DNA of 64,000 nt from Paenibacillaceae bacterium (lineage in GTDB: Bacteria > Bacillota > Bacilli > Paenibacillales > Paenibacillaceae), in assembly GCA_900766135.1 (NCBI GenBank), contig CAAFUF010000004.1:186001-250000 (forward strand), written 5' to 3'. The notes under the pieces are model-generated. The model did not search any database, was not told where the DNA came from, and saw only the letters and a list, made by a program, of their open reading frames with translations. Below, piece after piece: positions 42,618 through 50,558 of the stretch. The position numbers and the translations under genes are program-made. Each line of letters begins with the position of its first letter. Position 1 is the first letter of the stretch.

Positions 42618-44261
42618 ATGCCTTACCGGCGAAGAATCAAGCGCAGATCCGCACAAGCCCATGTCCACGGCCCGTTAACAGCGAGCCAAACCTCGGCGCC
42701 CGGCGAACCGCAGCCACTATATACGGATTTGGAAGCTAATTTGCACGCAATCCAGGAAACCCTCGGGAGCAGTACTGACATCATTATCCGAAAACTGCCG
42801 ATTGGCCACAATGGCGAACGGTCGATGGCTATTCTTTATACCGACGGATTGGCCGATCAGAAAATCATCACCGACTTCATCATGAAATCGGTCATGTTGG
42901 ACATCAACATTTTCGGGCAGACCGACAGAACCGTCGATCCCCCCTCCGACGTCGTGCTAGCCTTGAAAAGCTATGCCTTAACGATTGGCGACGTTCGGGA
43001 TATCTCCGATTTCGACACTTTGTATCTGGCTCTGTTGTCCGGAGATACCGTGATTCTCGTCGACGGGCAGGATCAAGGCGTGGTTTGCAGTACCCGCGGC
43101 TGGAAGGATCGCGGGGTAAGCGAGCCCGCCGCGGAAAACGTTGTTCGCGGTCCCCGAGAGAGCTTTGTCGAGTCGCTGCGGACCAACACGTCGCTCATCC
43201 GGCGAAAAATCAAAGATCCTCATCTTTGGCTGGAAACGATGCAGATCGGTAGAATCACGCGAACCGACGTGGCTATCATGTACATCAAAGGCATCGCCAA
43301 CGATGAAGTGGTCCAGGAAGTGCGTGATCGGCTGAACCGAATCGATGTCGGCAGCATTTTGGAGAGCGGCTATATCGAGGAATCGATCCAGGACGAAACG
43401 TTCAGTCCCTTCCCGACCATCTTTAATTCCGAGCGGCCGGATGTCATCGCCGCCGAACTGATGGAGGGCAAAGTGGCCATCCTGGTGGACGGCACCCCGT
43501 TCGTGCTGGTGGTACCGGCTTTATTCGTCTCCTTTCTCCACGCCTCGGAGGACTATTACCAGCGCGCAGACATCAGCAGCTTCATCCGTCTGCTTCGATA
43601 TTTGGGAATTCTCATTTCCCTCTTAGGTCCGTCCCTGTATGTGGCCATCACGACGTTTCATCAGGAAATGCTGCCCACGCAACTGCTGATCAGCCTGGCG
43701 GCACAACGCGAGCAAGTACCGTTCCCCGCCTTTATCGAAGCGGTGCTCATGGAATTAACCTTCGAAATATTGCGGGAAGCCAGCATTCGCATGCCCAAAA
43801 ATATCGGAGCTGCAATTTCCATTGTCGGTACCCTGGTAATCGGCCAAGCTGCCGTACAGGCGGGTATCGTTTCTGCGGCGATGGTCATTGTTGTGGCGAT
43901 CACGGCCATTGCCAGCTTCGTTCTGCCGGCATACAACATGTCCATCGCTTTCCGCCTGCTGCGCTTCCCCTATATGGCGCTGGCCGCTTCTTTCGGCTTG
44001 TTCGGAATCATCGTGGGGATCATTGCCCTGGTACTGCACCTTTGCAGCCTGCGATCGTTCGGCATTCCCTATATGGCGCCATTTGCTCCCTTGATTCCGG
44101 TAGACAACAAGGATTCGATTATCCGGCTTCCGCACTGGATGCTGCTTACCCGCACACGTCTTATCAGCAAGAACAACTCCCGGCGCCGAAACAGCACACC
44201 GCCGAAGAAATCCCGCGAAGCCGAACCCGATATGACCGGCAAGACAAAGAAGGAGACTTGA
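42618..44261 (+). CDS. Spore germination receptor, GerA-type A subunit
   Basis: A 547-residue GerA-family protein of the spore inner membrane. The N-terminal 300 residues form the cytosolic GerA domain (YTDLEANLHAIQETLGSSTDIIIRK, DTVILVDGQDQGVVCSTRGWKDR, VGRITRT-like MQIGRITRTDVAIMYIKGIA); FPTIFNSERPDVIAAELMEGKVAILVDGTPFVL precedes about five membrane segments (FIRLLRYLGILISLLGPSLYVA, PTQLLISLAAQREQVPFPAFIEA). The receptor detects small nutrients and opens ion release during germination. Start at 42618 follows GAGAGGGAG; the longer frame runs into the divergent dehydrogenase gene and is rejected. The C-terminal 50 residues are basic and Ser/Lys-rich. Confidence 0.94.
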   Translation: MPYRRRIKRRSAQAHVHGPLTASQTSAPGEPQPLYTDLEANLHAIQETLGSSTDIIIRKLPIGHNGERSMAILYTDGLADQKIITDFIMKSVMLDINIFGQTDRTVDPPSDVVLALKSYALTIGDVRDISDFDTLYLALLSGDTVILVDGQDQGVVCSTRGWKDRGVSEPAAENVVRGPRESFVESLRTNTSLIRRKIKDPHLWLETMQIGRITRTDVAIMYIKGIANDEVVQEVRDRLNRIDVGSILESGYIEESIQDETFSPFPTIFNSERPDVIAAELMEGKVAILVDGTPFVLVVPALFVSFLHASEDYYQRADISSFIRLLRYLGILISLLGPSLYVAITTFHQEMLPTQLLISLAAQREQVPFPAFIEAVLMELTFEILREASIRMPKNIGAAISIVGTLVIGQAAVQAGIVSAAMVIVVAITAIASFVLPAYNMSIAFRLLRFPYMALAASFGLFGIIVGIIALVLHLCSLRSFGIPYMAPFAPLIPVDNKDSIIRLPHWMLLTRTRLISKNNSRRRNSTPPKKSREAEPDMTGKTKKET

Positions 44262-44263
44262 AT

Positions 44264-45472
44264 GTGGCCAAAAAAACGGCTGTCCTGATGTTGATATTAT
44301 TCGTTGCGTCATTGCTTGCCGGATGCTGGAACCGCAAGGAGCTCAACGAGCTTGGCATCGCCGTCGCCGCCGGGGTCGACATGGAGGAAGGCGGCCGTTA
44401 CCGGCTCACGGTACAGGTTGTCGACCCCGGCCAGGTCGCAGCGCAAAAGGGGGCCAGCGGAGGTGCCCCGGCCACGTTGTATACGAGCGAGGGCGATACG
44501 ATTTTCGAAGCGGCACGAAGAATTACGCAAATCAGCCCGCGGAAAATCTACTTTTCCCATCTCCGGTTATTCTTGATCGGCGAATCGCTGGCACGGCGGG
44601 GCATCGGGCAAATGCTCGATCTGCTGTCCCGGGACCATGAATTCCGCACCGACTTTTACCTCGTGGTCACGAGGGGAACAAGCGCGCTGGAAACGCTGAA
44701 GATCATGACTCCGCTCGAGCCGGTCCCGGCCAACAAGCTGTTTTCATCCCTGGAAACCTCGGAAGACAACTGGTCCCCCAGTTTGTCGGTTACGCTCGAC
44801 GAGCTTATCGACGACTTGACCAGCCAAGGGAAACACCCCGTCCTGACCGGACTGATGATCACAGGGGATCCGCAGAAGGGACAAACGAAAAAAAATATCG
44901 CCAATATCTACACCCCCACGCAACTGCAGTATTCGGGCATGGCCGTGTTCAAAAAAGACAAGCTGATCGGCTGGCTTGACGAAAAGGAAAGCAGGGGATA
45001 CCACCAAATCCATGGAGGCGTTAAAAGCTCCGTCGTTTTTATCCCCTGTCCTGAAGGCGGAAAAGTCGCTGTCGAATATATCCGCGGCAAGACGAACGTC
45101 AAAGGGAAGGTGGTCCAGGGACAGCCCCGGATCGACATCCAGGTTGAAATCGAAGGAAACATCGGCGCGATCGGCTGCAAGAATCTCGATATCACCGATA
45201 CGGCCACGATCGCCGGGTTGGAGAAAAAAGTCGAAGCCAGGATCATCGATTTCATCGAGCAGACGATCGACAAAGCCCAGACGGAGTACAAGGTCGATAT
45301 TTTCGGGTTTGGCGAGGCCATCCGCCGCGCGGATCCCAAAGCCTGGAAAACAATGAAAAAGAACTGGGATGAGGAGTACTTCACCCATTTGCCGGTGGAT
45401 ACTCGCGCGGATTTCATTATTCGCCGGATCGGAACCATCACCGACTCGTTCCTAAAACAAGCGAAGGAGTAA
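44264..45472 (+). CDS. Spore germination receptor, Ger(x)C-type lipoprotein
   Basis: A 402-residue Ger(x)C family lipoprotein. The signal ends with lipobox LLAGC, followed by WNRKELNELGIAVAAGVD, which is diagnostic of GerAC-type subunits. The rest has the three-domain layout: ISPRKIYFSHLRLFLIGESLARRGI, FRTDFYLVVTRGTSALETLKI and a C-terminal VEGNIGAIG-like VEIEGNIGAIGCKNLDI. It starts with GTG two bases after the A-subunit stop, with GGAG at eight bases; the 222 in-frame bases before it belong to the A subunit. It is attached to the outer face of the spore inner membrane. Confidence 0.93.
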   Translation: MAKKTAVLMLILFVASLLAGCWNRKELNELGIAVAAGVDMEEGGRYRLTVQVVDPGQVAAQKGASGGAPATLYTSEGDTIFEAARRITQISPRKIYFSHLRLFLIGESLARRGIGQMLDLLSRDHEFRTDFYLVVTRGTSALETLKIMTPLEPVPANKLFSSLETSEDNWSPSLSVTLDELIDDLTSQGKHPVLTGLMITGDPQKGQTKKNIANIYTPTQLQYSGMAVFKKDKLIGWLDEKESRGYHQIHGGVKSSVVFIPCPEGGKVAVEYIRGKTNVKGKVVQGQPRIDIQVEIEGNIGAIGCKNLDITDTATIAGLEKKVEARIIDFIEQTIDKAQTEYKVDIFGFGEAIRRADPKAWKTMKKNWDEEYFTHLPVDTRADFIIRRIGTITDSFLKQAKE

Positions 45473-45478
45473 ATGACG

Positions 45479-45718
45479 ATGCTAGGGATCGCGGGAATTT
45501 TGGCGGTTGCGGGTGCCATCGCGTGGCTCGAGCTTCCGTCCCTCTTAAAGCGGAAGCAAATTAGAGAGCTGTGGGTTTTTGCCATTCTGCTCCTGATCGC
45601 GGTCGGGGTCAGTATTCCGGCCGCGTTAACGTCCCATTTCCCCAGTCCGCTGATCGCTTTCACGATCGTATTTAAACCATTCAGCGAGCTGTTGTCCGCG
45701 CTCGGCTTAATTCAATAA
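45479..45718 (+). CDS. Small two-helix membrane protein of the germination operon
   Basis: A 79-residue protein with two membrane segments (about residues 2-18 and 29-49) and a C-terminal hydrophobic patch (LIAFTIVFKPFSELLSAL). I do not know its family by name; small membrane proteins in this position occur in several Ger operons and may be accessory (GerD-like or 'D' subunit) factors. Start at 45479 has AAGGAG at nine bases; an ATG two codons earlier is too close. It lies tightly between the C-subunit and first B-subunit genes, so a receptor-related role is likely. Confidence 0.75.
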   Translation: MLGIAGILAVAGAIAWLELPSLLKRKQIRELWVFAILLLIAVGVSIPAALTSHFPSPLIAFTIVFKPFSELLSALGLIQ

Positions 45719-45732
45719 GCGAGGTGATCCGG

Positions 45733-46848
45733 ATGCAGGAGTCGTACCTGATGTCCGCCAGGCAAATCACAATCATGACCGTGTTGTTTACGGTGGGCAG
45801 CGCCATCCTGATCATCCCTTCGGGCATGGCCGCCACGGCCAAGCAAGACGCTTGGATCGCCGCCCTCGTCGGGCTCGCCTGCGGCCTCCTGCTGGTCGCG
45901 TTCTACAACGCCATTTCGCTCTGGTACCCGCAGTTGACCCTGATCGGAATCATGGAAAAGCTGCTGGGGAAATGGCTGGGCAAAACGGCGGCCATCCTGT
46001 TCGTAGCAACCTGGTTCGTGATTACTCCTGGAGCGACGCTGTATTATTTAGGGAATTTCTTGACGACCCAAATCATGCCCGAGACGCCGATCAAAGCGAT
46101 CAATATCCTGTTTATTCTGGTGGTCGTCATGGGGGTCCGCTTGGGCATCGAAGTGATCGTGCGCGCTGCGGAACTATTGTTCCCCGTGGTCATGCTGCTC
46201 TTCGCCGCCCTCTTCTTGCTCGTGCTGACCCAGCTAAAACCGGATAACGCCCTTCCGGTGTTAGAGTCGGGAGTCCGACCGATTTGGCCGGCGGCATTAT
46301 CCTATGTTTGCACGGTATTTCTTCCGCAGCTTTCTTTATTTCTGTTCCTGCCGCCCTCGATGAACCGGGCCCGGGAAGGCAGAAAGGCGGTGCTCATAGG
46401 AAGCGCGATCGGCGGGACGATCATCGCCGTGATTGTCGCCTTATCGATCCTCGTCCTGGGTCCGGAAATCACGGGCAGAAGCCTGTATCCAAGTTATGAG
46501 CTGGCTAAAAAAATCAACATCGGCAATTTCCTGCAGCGTATCGAATCCTTTATGGCCGTCCTTTGGATGATTACGCTGTATTTTCGGGTAACGTTATACC
46601 TCTACGCGATTTCATCAGCGACAAGCGAGCTTTTCGGACTGAAGAATTACCGGCCTGTCGTGCTGCCGCTCGGGCTGATCGCCGTCGTCCTGTCGATCGT
46701 CAATTTCCCGAACGCCTCGTTCCATCAAACCTGGGACACGAAAACGTGGATTCCGTACGCCATTACGGCGGGGATCTTTCTCCCCTTACTGTTGTCCGGG
46801 GTTCACCTGATACGAAGAGTCAAAGAAAGCAGGAACCCTAAAAACTGA
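45733..46848 (+). CDS. Spore germination permease, GerB type (copy 1)
   Basis: A 371-residue GerB-family membrane protein (APC superfamily) with ten membrane segments. The start SARQITIMTVLFTVGSAILIIPSGMAATAKQDAWIAALVG is typical: the GerAB germinant-binding subunit. ATG at 45733 follows AGGTGATCC. It is strongly similar to the next gene throughout (shared MMPETPI/IMPETPI, LGPEITGRSLYPSYELAKKINIGNFLQRIE, TWDTKTW), so the pair arose by tandem duplication. The two copies may respond to different nutrients. Confidence 0.93.
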   Translation: MQESYLMSARQITIMTVLFTVGSAILIIPSGMAATAKQDAWIAALVGLACGLLLVAFYNAISLWYPQLTLIGIMEKLLGKWLGKTAAILFVATWFVITPGATLYYLGNFLTTQIMPETPIKAINILFILVVVMGVRLGIEVIVRAAELLFPVVMLLFAALFLLVLTQLKPDNALPVLESGVRPIWPAALSYVCTVFLPQLSLFLFLPPSMNRAREGRKAVLIGSAIGGTIIAVIVALSILVLGPEITGRSLYPSYELAKKINIGNFLQRIESFMAVLWMITLYFRVTLYLYAISSATSELFGLKNYRPVVLPLGLIAVVLSIVNFPNASFHQTWDTKTWIPYAITAGIFLPLLLSGVHLIRRVKESRNPKN

Positions 46849-46865
46849 TTGGAGGTGCTTGTACC

Positions 46866-47996
46866 ATGAACCAAACCAAAATCTCCTTGCGGCAATTGAC
46901 GATATTAACGGCTCTTTTTACGGTTGGCAGCGCCATTCTGATCGTCCCCTCCGGCATGGCCGCTGCTGCGAAGCAGGATGCCTGGATCGCCGCTCTCCTC
47001 GCGCTCGGGACGGGGTTGCCCCTGGTTTGGCTGATGGCCGCGCTGGTTAGACGCTATCCGGGAATGACCTTGGTCGGTATCCTGGAAGCCCTGCTAGGGA
47101 AATGGATCGGGAAGACCGTGGCTTTCATCTTGGCAATGACCTTGTTCCTGGCCGGCCCGGCGACGGTGCTGCATGACGTCGGTGATTTCATGGCGACGCA
47201 AATGATGCCCGAAACCCCGATCGAGGCGATCATTATTTTATTTGCGGCCGTCGTGCTCATGGGCATCCGCCTCGGCGTTGAAGTAGTGGCGCGTTCCGCG
47301 GAAATGCTGTTCCCGTGGTTCATTCTCCTGTACGTATCGCTTGTGTTTCTCATCTCTTTTCAAATCGAGCCGCGGCATGCAGCCCCCCTGCTGGAATTCG
47401 GTTTTGCTCCGCTCTGGCCGGCTGCCCTGTCCTTTATCGGCGTCGTTTTCCTCCCTCATATTGCGCTGCTTCTATTCCTTCCTCCTTCCGCGAACCGCCC
47501 TGCCGAATTCGGCAGAGGTTTATTTCTCGGAAGCTTGTTCGGCGGTTGCCTGCTTGCGATCATCATCGCTTTGTCCATCCTCGTCCTGGGGCCCGAGATT
47601 ACGGCCAGAAGCTTGTACCCGAGCTATTCGCTCGCCAAAAAAATCGACATCGCCCACTTTCTGCAGCGGATCGAAGTGCTTGTCGCCGTGATTTGGTTTA
47701 TTTCGCTTTATTTTCGCATCACGCTTTACACGAGTGCTGTGACGTATTCCCTGACCCAAATTTTCGGTCTTAAGGATCATCGCCCGCTGGTGCTTCCACT
47801 AGGTATGCTCCTGGTCGCGACTTCCATCGTCATCTATCCGAACATTCCCTTCAAGCAGACCTGGGATACGGAGACTTGGACGCCTTATATCCTCACGGCC
47901 GGGCTCGCCCTCCCTCTTGTCCTGGGGGGCGTTCACCTGCTGCGCAACATGATTTCGAACAAGAAACGCCCCACCCCGCCCTCCGCCCGCACTTAA
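46866..47996 (+). CDS. Spore germination permease, GerB type (copy 2)
   Basis: A 376-residue GerB-family protein and tandem paralogue of the preceding gene: LRQLTILTALFTVGSAILIVPSGMAAAAKQDAWIAALLA, MMPETPIEAIIILFAAVVLMGIRLGVEVVARSAEMLF, and LGPEITARSLYPSYSLAKKIDIAHFLQRIE. Ten membrane segments are expected. GGAGGTG precedes the ATG, and the gap to copy 1 is 17 bases. It is the last Ger gene; no clear terminator is visible in the 132 bases before the next gene. Confidence 0.93.
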   Translation: MNQTKISLRQLTILTALFTVGSAILIVPSGMAAAAKQDAWIAALLALGTGLPLVWLMAALVRRYPGMTLVGILEALLGKWIGKTVAFILAMTLFLAGPATVLHDVGDFMATQMMPETPIEAIIILFAAVVLMGIRLGVEVVARSAEMLFPWFILLYVSLVFLISFQIEPRHAAPLLEFGFAPLWPAALSFIGVVFLPHIALLLFLPPSANRPAEFGRGLFLGSLFGGCLLAIIIALSILVLGPEITARSLYPSYSLAKKIDIAHFLQRIEVLVAVIWFISLYFRITLYTSAVTYSLTQIFGLKDHRPLVLPLGMLLVATSIVIYPNIPFKQTWDTETWTPYILTAGLALPLVLGGVHLLRNMISNKKRPTPPSART

Positions 47997-48128
47997 TCCT
48001 CGAACCTTCCACCGTCCTTAAGCTTCATTTCAGGTTAGCGCCGTATCATGATTCTTGTCGAAGCCAAATCCAGTACGGCCTTGGCCTGCGGCGAATCATG
48101 AAAGCGACGGGATCGGAGTGAAGTAACC

Positions 48129-49115
48129 ATGCCCAATACCCCAAAAACCACCGGACGCCTCAAATCGAAAAAGAGGCTGACTGCCTTTATTCTCGTGCCC
48201 GTTCTGGGCATTGGCGGCATTCTCTACGGTTTGGCGGACCGTTATTTGATCGAGCACGTCGAAGTGGTCGTGGATCAGAACAAGGCCGCTAGCGAAAACG
48301 CTGCTGCCCCGCAGGCGGAAACGTTGCCTGATGCCACGGCAAACGAGTCCGGTGCAACCTCCGACGACTGGAACTACGAAAGCGATGCGGTCAAGATTCA
48401 CATCGACCAGATCCAAGAGGGATCCGGCTCGGATCAAATCACTTATTTCGTGGCGGACGTGCAGATGAAGGATTCTACGGCGCTGCAGTCCGCTTTTGCC
48501 GAAAACAGCTTTGGCCGGAACATCACGCAGGCCACGTCTGAAATCGCCGAAAGCCATGGCGCGGTATTCGCGGTTAACGGGGATTATTACGGATTTCGCG
48601 AGGACGGCGTCATCATCCGCAACGGCACCCTTTACCGCGACGAACCGGCGCGGACGGGACTGGCCTTGTTCCAGGACGGAACGATGGAGGCTTATGACGA
48701 GCAGGAGGTTACCTCCGAGTCCCTGCTGGAGCGAGGGGTGACGCAGACGCTGTCGTTCGGGCCGGCGCTGATTCAGGGAGGACAGGTGAACACGGATTTA
48801 GATAGCGTCAAAATCGACACCAATTTCGGCAACCGCTCGATTCAGGGCGCGAACCCCCGTACCGGCATCGGCCTGATAGCCCCGAATCATTACGTGTTCG
48901 TCGTGGTCGACGGCCGGAAGGAAGGATACAGCCAGGGCATGACCCTGACGGAGTTGGCGCAGGTATTCGAAGACCTCGGCTGCACCGAAGCGTATAATCT
49001 GGACGGCGGCGGCTCGTCGACGATGTATTTTAAGGGACGGGTCGTCAACAATCCGCAGGGCAAAGGACGCGAACGCGGCGTCAGCGACATCCTGTATGTC
49101 TCGGAGGGGAACTGA
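48129..49115 (+). CDS. Phosphodiester glycosidase family protein (NAGPA domain)
   Basis: A 328-residue membrane-anchored extracellular protein. A single N-terminal membrane segment (residues 17-40) is followed by a low-complexity acidic linker (about 50-80) and a NAGPA domain: HGAVFAVNGDYYGFREDGVIIRNGTLYRD, RTGIGLIAPNHYVFVVVDGRKEGYSQGMTLTELAQVFEDLGCTEAYNLDGGGSSTMYF. The fold is shared with the mammalian uncovering enzyme that removes GlcNAc from phosphodiesters. In Firmicutes these proteins sit with cell-surface polysaccharide genes. The GT2-GtrA gene one base downstream fits a role in modifying a wall or teichoic acid polymer. Confidence 0.9.
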   Translation: MPNTPKTTGRLKSKKRLTAFILVPVLGIGGILYGLADRYLIEHVEVVVDQNKAASENAAAPQAETLPDATANESGATSDDWNYESDAVKIHIDQIQEGSGSDQITYFVADVQMKDSTALQSAFAENSFGRNITQATSEIAESHGAVFAVNGDYYGFREDGVIIRNGTLYRDEPARTGLALFQDGTMEAYDEQEVTSESLLERGVTQTLSFGPALIQGGQVNTDLDSVKIDTNFGNRSIQGANPRTGIGLIAPNHYVFVVVDGRKEGYSQGMTLTELAQVFEDLGCTEAYNLDGGGSSTMYFKGRVVNNPQGKGRERGVSDILYVSEGN

Positions 49116-49116
49116 C

Positions 49117-50193
49117 ATGGGCACAATATTGATCCCCGCCTATGAACCTGACGAAAGGCTGCTTGAACTGATTCGCCAATTGAAAAAAACATCCCCGGAC
49201 CGCCTGGTCATTGTCGACGATGGCAGCGGGGAGGCGTTTCGGCCGGTGTTTGAAGCGGCGGAAGCCGCAGGCTGCACGGTGCTCCGTCACGAGGTCAACC
49301 GCGGCAAGGGCTGCGCCTTAAAAACCGGATTCCGCTACTTGCTGGAATCGGGCGAACCCGGCGGCGTAGTCTGCGCGGATAGTGACGGCCAGCATTTACC
49401 CGCCGATATTATGCGGGTAGCTGAAGCCGTGCACGGCCCGGGCCGGCGCATCGTGTTAGGGAGCCGCCGATTTGCCGGCAAGGTGCCGCTGCGCAGCCGA
49501 TTGGGGAATACGGTGACCCGCACCGTGTTCTCCTTGTCCAGCGGGACCAGGATTTACGATACTCAGACCGGGCTGCGCGGCTTTTCCTCGGACTTGCTGA
49601 AATGGTTGTGCGGAGTTCCGGGCGAGCGCTTCGAATACGAGATGAACCTGCTCCTGAACGCAGCGAAGGAAGAGATGTCGGTCGAAGAAATTTGGATCGA
49701 CACGGTATACCTCAACCGGAATCGCTCCTCCCACTTCCGGCCATTCGCCGATTCGTACCGGGTATTCCTGCCGATCTTGCGATTCAGCGGTTCGTCGATC
49801 CTCGCCGCCGGATTGGACTTCGCGCTGCTCTTCCTGCTGCAAGGGCTCGGGGCCGGCTTGGCCTTTTCGGTGACAGGCGCCAGAATCTGCAGCGCCATCG
49901 CGAACTACACGATGAACCGGAAGTTCGTCTTTACGCCTCAAGCTGGACTGGGGCTCCGTGCAGGCGGATTAACGACGATGGGCATCGGTTCGGGTAGAGG
50001 TGCAGGGGCGGAAAAAGCCTGCCGTTCCATGGCCCGGTACTTCTTGCTGGTTCTGCTCGTCATGCTGCTGAACATGGGTTTGATGTATCTATTTCATGAA
50101 ACGATCGGCATCCCGCTGTTCGCAGCCAAACTGTTGACGGAAGTTTCGTTGTTCTTCTTCAGCTTTTGGGCACAGCGTAAATTCGTTTACTAA
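49117..50193 (+). CDS. GT2 glycosyltransferase fused to a GtrA flippase domain
   Basis: A 358-residue fusion. The N-terminal half is a DPM1-like family-2 glycosyltransferase: ILIPAYEPDERLLELI, VIVDDGSG (Asp34-Asp35), NRGKGCALKTGFRYL and the metal-binding CADSDGQHLPADI, then LGNTVTRTVFSLSSGTRIYDTQTGLRGF. The C-terminal half is a GtrA domain with four membrane segments (SSILAAGLDFALLFLL, ICSAIANYTMNRKFVF, and LLVLLVMLLNMGLMYLF). The enzyme probably makes a polyprenyl-phosphate sugar and helps turn it across the membrane. GGAGGGG lies seven bases before the ATG at 49117. It is coupled to the NAGPA-domain gene. Confidence 0.9.
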   Translation: MGTILIPAYEPDERLLELIRQLKKTSPDRLVIVDDGSGEAFRPVFEAAEAAGCTVLRHEVNRGKGCALKTGFRYLLESGEPGGVVCADSDGQHLPADIMRVAEAVHGPGRRIVLGSRRFAGKVPLRSRLGNTVTRTVFSLSSGTRIYDTQTGLRGFSSDLLKWLCGVPGERFEYEMNLLLNAAKEEMSVEEIWIDTVYLNRNRSSHFRPFADSYRVFLPILRFSGSSILAAGLDFALLFLLQGLGAGLAFSVTGARICSAIANYTMNRKFVFTPQAGLGLRAGGLTTMGIGSGRGAGAEKACRSMARYFLLVLLVMLLNMGLMYLFHETIGIPLFAAKLLTEVSLFFFSFWAQRKFVY

Positions 50194-50204
50194 ATCATTT
50201 CACA

Positions 50205-50221
50205 TGTCATGTTATCTTACA
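50205..50221 (+). promoter_or_regulatory. GlnR/TnrA-type box upstream of the nitrate operon
   Basis: TGTCATGTTATCTTACA matches the TGTNAN(7)TNACA core of the TnrA/GlnR consensus, with two mismatches in the central A/T tract. It lies about 110 bases before the -35 of the nitrate operon, fitting nitrogen-responsive control. Confidence 0.6.
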
Positions 50222-50331
50222 TGAATCATTCAAAAAATCAGGGAACTCATGATTTTTCAAGTGAAAACTTCGTTTTCGCAATCGTCAAGATGGTTTTCAG
50301 TTAAATTTGTGAACGTTTTTTGTTATTAATA

Positions 50332-50361
50332 TTGACATAATCTTTTTAAAGCTCATATAAT
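50332..50361 (+). promoter_or_regulatory. Consensus sigma-A promoter of the nitrate operon
   Basis: TTGACA (50332-50337), 18-bp spacer, TATAAT (50356-50361): both boxes are perfect. It leaves a leader of about 190 bases before the transporter start. The region upstream (50222-50331) is AT-rich; a TGTGA half-site at 50309 resembles one arm of an Fnr box but has no partner. Confidence 0.85.
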
Positions 50362-50430
50362 TTAACTACGTTCACAACGTCGTGGCGCATATATTCCGGT
50401 TTCGCACAACGCTGTGCCGCCGGTCGGCAA

Positions 50431-50474
50431 AGGAGCCATTCGGGCAATCGCAAGATTGCGCGGGGCTCCTTTTT
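50431..50474 (+). terminator. Leader terminator / attenuator of the nitrate operon
   Basis: Outer stem AGGAGCC/GGCTCCT, inner stem GCAATC/GATTGC with GCAA loop, then TTTTT. It lies between the only visible promoter and the transporter gene, so transcripts must read through it. A preceding hairpin GCACA-ACGC-TGTGC (50404-50417) can be seen as a six-base loop with A at position 1 and G at 4, the signature bound by ANTAR antiterminators; this is suggestive only. Confidence 0.7.
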
Positions 50475-50558
50475 GTTTTGCGCGCCCGTTTCGGCGTGAC
50501 CTAAGGAAACAAAAACATCCCGGTTGAAGAGGATGGAACTTGGAGAGGAGATGGAAGG

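Noticed and set aside
44042..44263. 74-codon extension of the Ger(x)C lipoprotein
   Set aside because: It overlaps the A-subunit gene in another frame and would bury the lipoprotein signal; the GTG at 44264 gives a proper lipobox.
49117..50193. GT2-GtrA gene as two separate genes
   Set aside because: One continuous frame without internal ribosome binding site; the fusion is known in Firmicutes.
50304..50320. Fnr box upstream of the nitrate transporter
   Set aside because: Only one TGTGA half-site is visible; the second arm is missing, and the gene context is assimilatory, not anaerobic respiration.
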